Shown here piece by piece: positions 18,912 to 20,158 of a stretch of DNA of 20,158 nucleotides (within the stretch, counting starts at the first letter, position 1; each line of letters starts with the position of its first letter). Below the pieces are notes generated by a model. It searched no databases and was not told the DNA's origin. It was given only the letters and a program-made list of their open reading frames with translations. Made by a program: the position numbers and the translations under genes. Source of the DNA: Podochytrium sp. JEL0797 (taxonomy: Eukaryota; Chytridiomycota; Chytridiomycetes; Chytridiales; Chytriomycetaceae); the NCBI GenBank assembly GCA_027596195.1, contig JADGJG010000431.1, positions 1 to 20,158 on the forward strand, in the 5' to 3' direction.

Positions 18912-19742
18912 TCAAAACCACTCTACTTTTTCTTTACATAAAAACAAGTAACTCCCCCGGAGGAATGCCGTCGTAGTCGACGGCAATGTGGTAGAGAGAC
19001 GGAAGGGGAGTGTCGATTGCGAGTGTGGTGTGTGTGCCCCTCCATCATGCGAGTCCCTCGTAAAGGCGATCTTCAAGAACCACCAACAGCTCATTACTTT
19101 GCCGAGAAATCCGTCGTCGCCAACCACCGCATTCAGCTTGTGCGCGCGCTTCTTGACATTCTGGTGAAGAGCGGCCATCAAATGCTTTTGCTCAATCTTG
19201 CGCGACAACAACACAGCACTTCCAACGCATTCCAAGAATTCTGCACTGGAGGCCATGGGAGGAAGGCCAAGAGATTTAATCGCTGGCGAAAACACGGTAT
19301 ATAAGTCGACACTGGTGATGGGTTCTCCAGTCGCATTTTGCTGTTCTTGAGTCTCGCGCGCGAGGTCCAGGAAATCATTAAATTGCAAGAAATCCGAAAC
19401 AAGAAATGCCGCAGCAACCAGCTGGTTGCATTTGCCCACGCGGTTCCGACGAGCAAAAAGATCCGAGAACTGTTGGAACGACGGGAACTGATGGACAACA
19501 ACTCCTCCAAAGTCTGGAGACTCCATTTGCAAGATTCCATCGGCTGATAGGGTAGAACTGTTCGCCAAAGTTGGTTTCGTGAGGTCGACTTTGACAAACG
19601 TCGACGTTCGAATCTCGTCCGAATATAGTCGACGTGGGGGAGCATCCTCGAGCCAAACCACAAGTAACCGTCTTCCGACTGCTGACGTATTCCATGATGA
19701 TGTTGACGAGGATTGACAGTCGAATTTCCTGATTTGAATCAT
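18912..19742 (-). CDS. Unidentified protein, approximate gene model
   Basis: I do not recognise this protein. A single frame stays open for 276 codons on the minus strand with protein-like composition. It has a mixed N-terminal part (VGRRLLVVWLEDAPPRRLY, ADGILQMESPDFGGVVVHQF), then a mostly helical part (QQFSDLFARRNRVGKCNQ, LQFNDFLDLARETQEQQ, SVDLYTVFSPAIKSLG, SAEFLECVGSAVLLSRK). The last about 65 codons (after DDGFLGK) look like read-through: GTAATGAG at about 19100 resembles a donor, and another frame near the end reads a natural-looking C-terminus (LYHIAVDYDGIPPGELLVFM, stop at 18936-18934). So at least one 3' intron is likely, but I could not fix its acceptor in phase. The 5' end is also uncertain: QEIRLSILVNIIMEYVSS in another frame near 19740-19690 may be an upstream exon. 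There is no signal peptide or membrane segment in the clear part. It lies about 150 bp upstream of the FANCM start in tandem. Confidence 0.5.
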   Translation of the reverse strand: MIQIRKFDCQSSSTSSWNTSAVGRRLLVVWLEDAPPRRLYSDEIRTSTFVKVDLTKPTLANSSTLSADGILQMESPDFGGVVVHQFPSFQQFSDLFARRNRVGKCNQLVAAAFLVSDFLQFNDFLDLARETQEQQNATGEPITSVDLYTVFSPAIKSLGLPPMASSAEFLECVGSAVLLSRKIEQKHLMAALHQNVKKRAHKLNAVVGDDGFLGKVMSCWWFLKIAFTRDSHDGGAHTPHSQSTLPFRLSTTLPSTTTAFLRGSYLFLCKEKVEWF

Positions 19743-20148
19743 TTGGTTGATGTGATGGCTTGCGCGTTACTTGATGATGTGGCTTCCCTGGCTCGACGTG
19801 CTTCCTCATGCGCGGTTCACTTCCATTGTCCGGAAACAGGTGGGTTCTCCGACTTGTATTGGTCGCAGCGCTCAAGGGTATGTTGCTCCGCGAATCTTCC
19901 CTGCGTGCGCTGCATACTACCATGCCAAAGGGTAAGGGTTACCACAAGAGCTCTCAATGCACATTCCGCTATCCTTTTTAGCCTACCCGGTCAGCAGTCA
20001 AGGAAGTGAGGATGGATAGAGGGAATCACGAGAATTTTTTTTGATATTGACAATATCGAGTTTTGTGTGTGTTTGGTGAAGAGAATCAACATTTTAATGA
20101 CATTTTAAGGGGCAGGGGTATTTGTCGTGTAGGCCGTTTCAGGGGCGC
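19743..20148. other. Right-hand flank without a confident gene
   Basis: No open frame here looks coding over a useful length. On plus, ATGCCAAAGG at 19922-19931 is followed by GTAAGG and, about 50 nt on, by a T-rich TTTTTAG ending at 19981. That looks like a short intron after a tiny first exon, with another donor-like GTGAGG near 20007. On minus, the same stretch could hold 5' sequence of the unidentified gene. I cannot choose between these readings. Confidence 0.3.
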
Positions 20149-20158
20149 GGGGGGGGGG
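20149..20158. repeat. Poly-G at the right contig end
   Basis: The window ends with ten G after GGGGCGC. Together with the C run at the left end, both contig ends read outward into G. This points to assembly stopping at G-rich or artefactual sequence rather than to a gene feature. Confidence 0.8.

Noticed and set aside
19570..19640. Several GTCGAC palindromes close together
   Set aside because: Three 6-bp palindromes in about 60 bp inside a probable coding sequence, with irregular spacing; too little to call a regulatory array.

Overview
This is a eukaryotic contig. Its five genes are split by many short GT-AG introns (about 45 to 100 nt), carry AATAAA-type poly(A) signals, and follow no operon logic. 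The gene set points to a flagellated, early-diverging fungus (chytrid-like) or a close opisthokont relative. One gene is the motile-cilium protein CFAP91, which non-flagellated fungi lack, and the intron style is fungal-like. This placement is inference; no rRNA or other marker is present.

Layout from left to right: (1) 1-83 is a pure C run that cuts into an exon of CFAP91 (84-1701, minus strand, 3' half missing). (2) A 256-bp divergent intergenic region follows, with a 26-nt palindrome. (3) Fructose-1,6-bisphosphatase lies at 1958-3126 (plus, 3 exons, 341 aa). (4) A TPR/MLP nuclear-pore-basket protein lies at 3354-11444 (plus, modelled as 26 exons and about 2,156 aa), with an unusual acidic N-terminus carrying a SUMO-interaction-like motif. 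(5) A convergent intergenic region (11445-12383) shows no gene but several small inverted repeats. (6) A FANCM/Hef-type DNA helicase lies at 12384-18774 (minus, 8 exons, about 1,977 aa). (7) A protein I could not identify lies at about 18912-19742 (minus). (8) A right-hand end without a confident gene finishes in a G run.

The most interesting item is FANCM. As spliced here it carries the full architecture of archaeal Hef: a DEAH helicase, a C-terminal ERCC4/XPF-type nuclease domain and tandem helix-hairpin-helix motifs. The nuclease motif GDY...VERKS..D is intact. Yeast Mph1 lacks the nuclease domain altogether, and vertebrate FANCM keeps only a degenerate one, so this copy may be an active fork or flap nuclease-helicase.

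The genes are functionally unrelated (flagellar motility, gluconeogenesis, nuclear transport, DNA repair), as expected for a eukaryotic chromosome segment. I saw no mobile element, CRISPR array, tRNA or rRNA. All exon boundaries were read by eye from splice consensus, reading frame and homology, not from transcript data.
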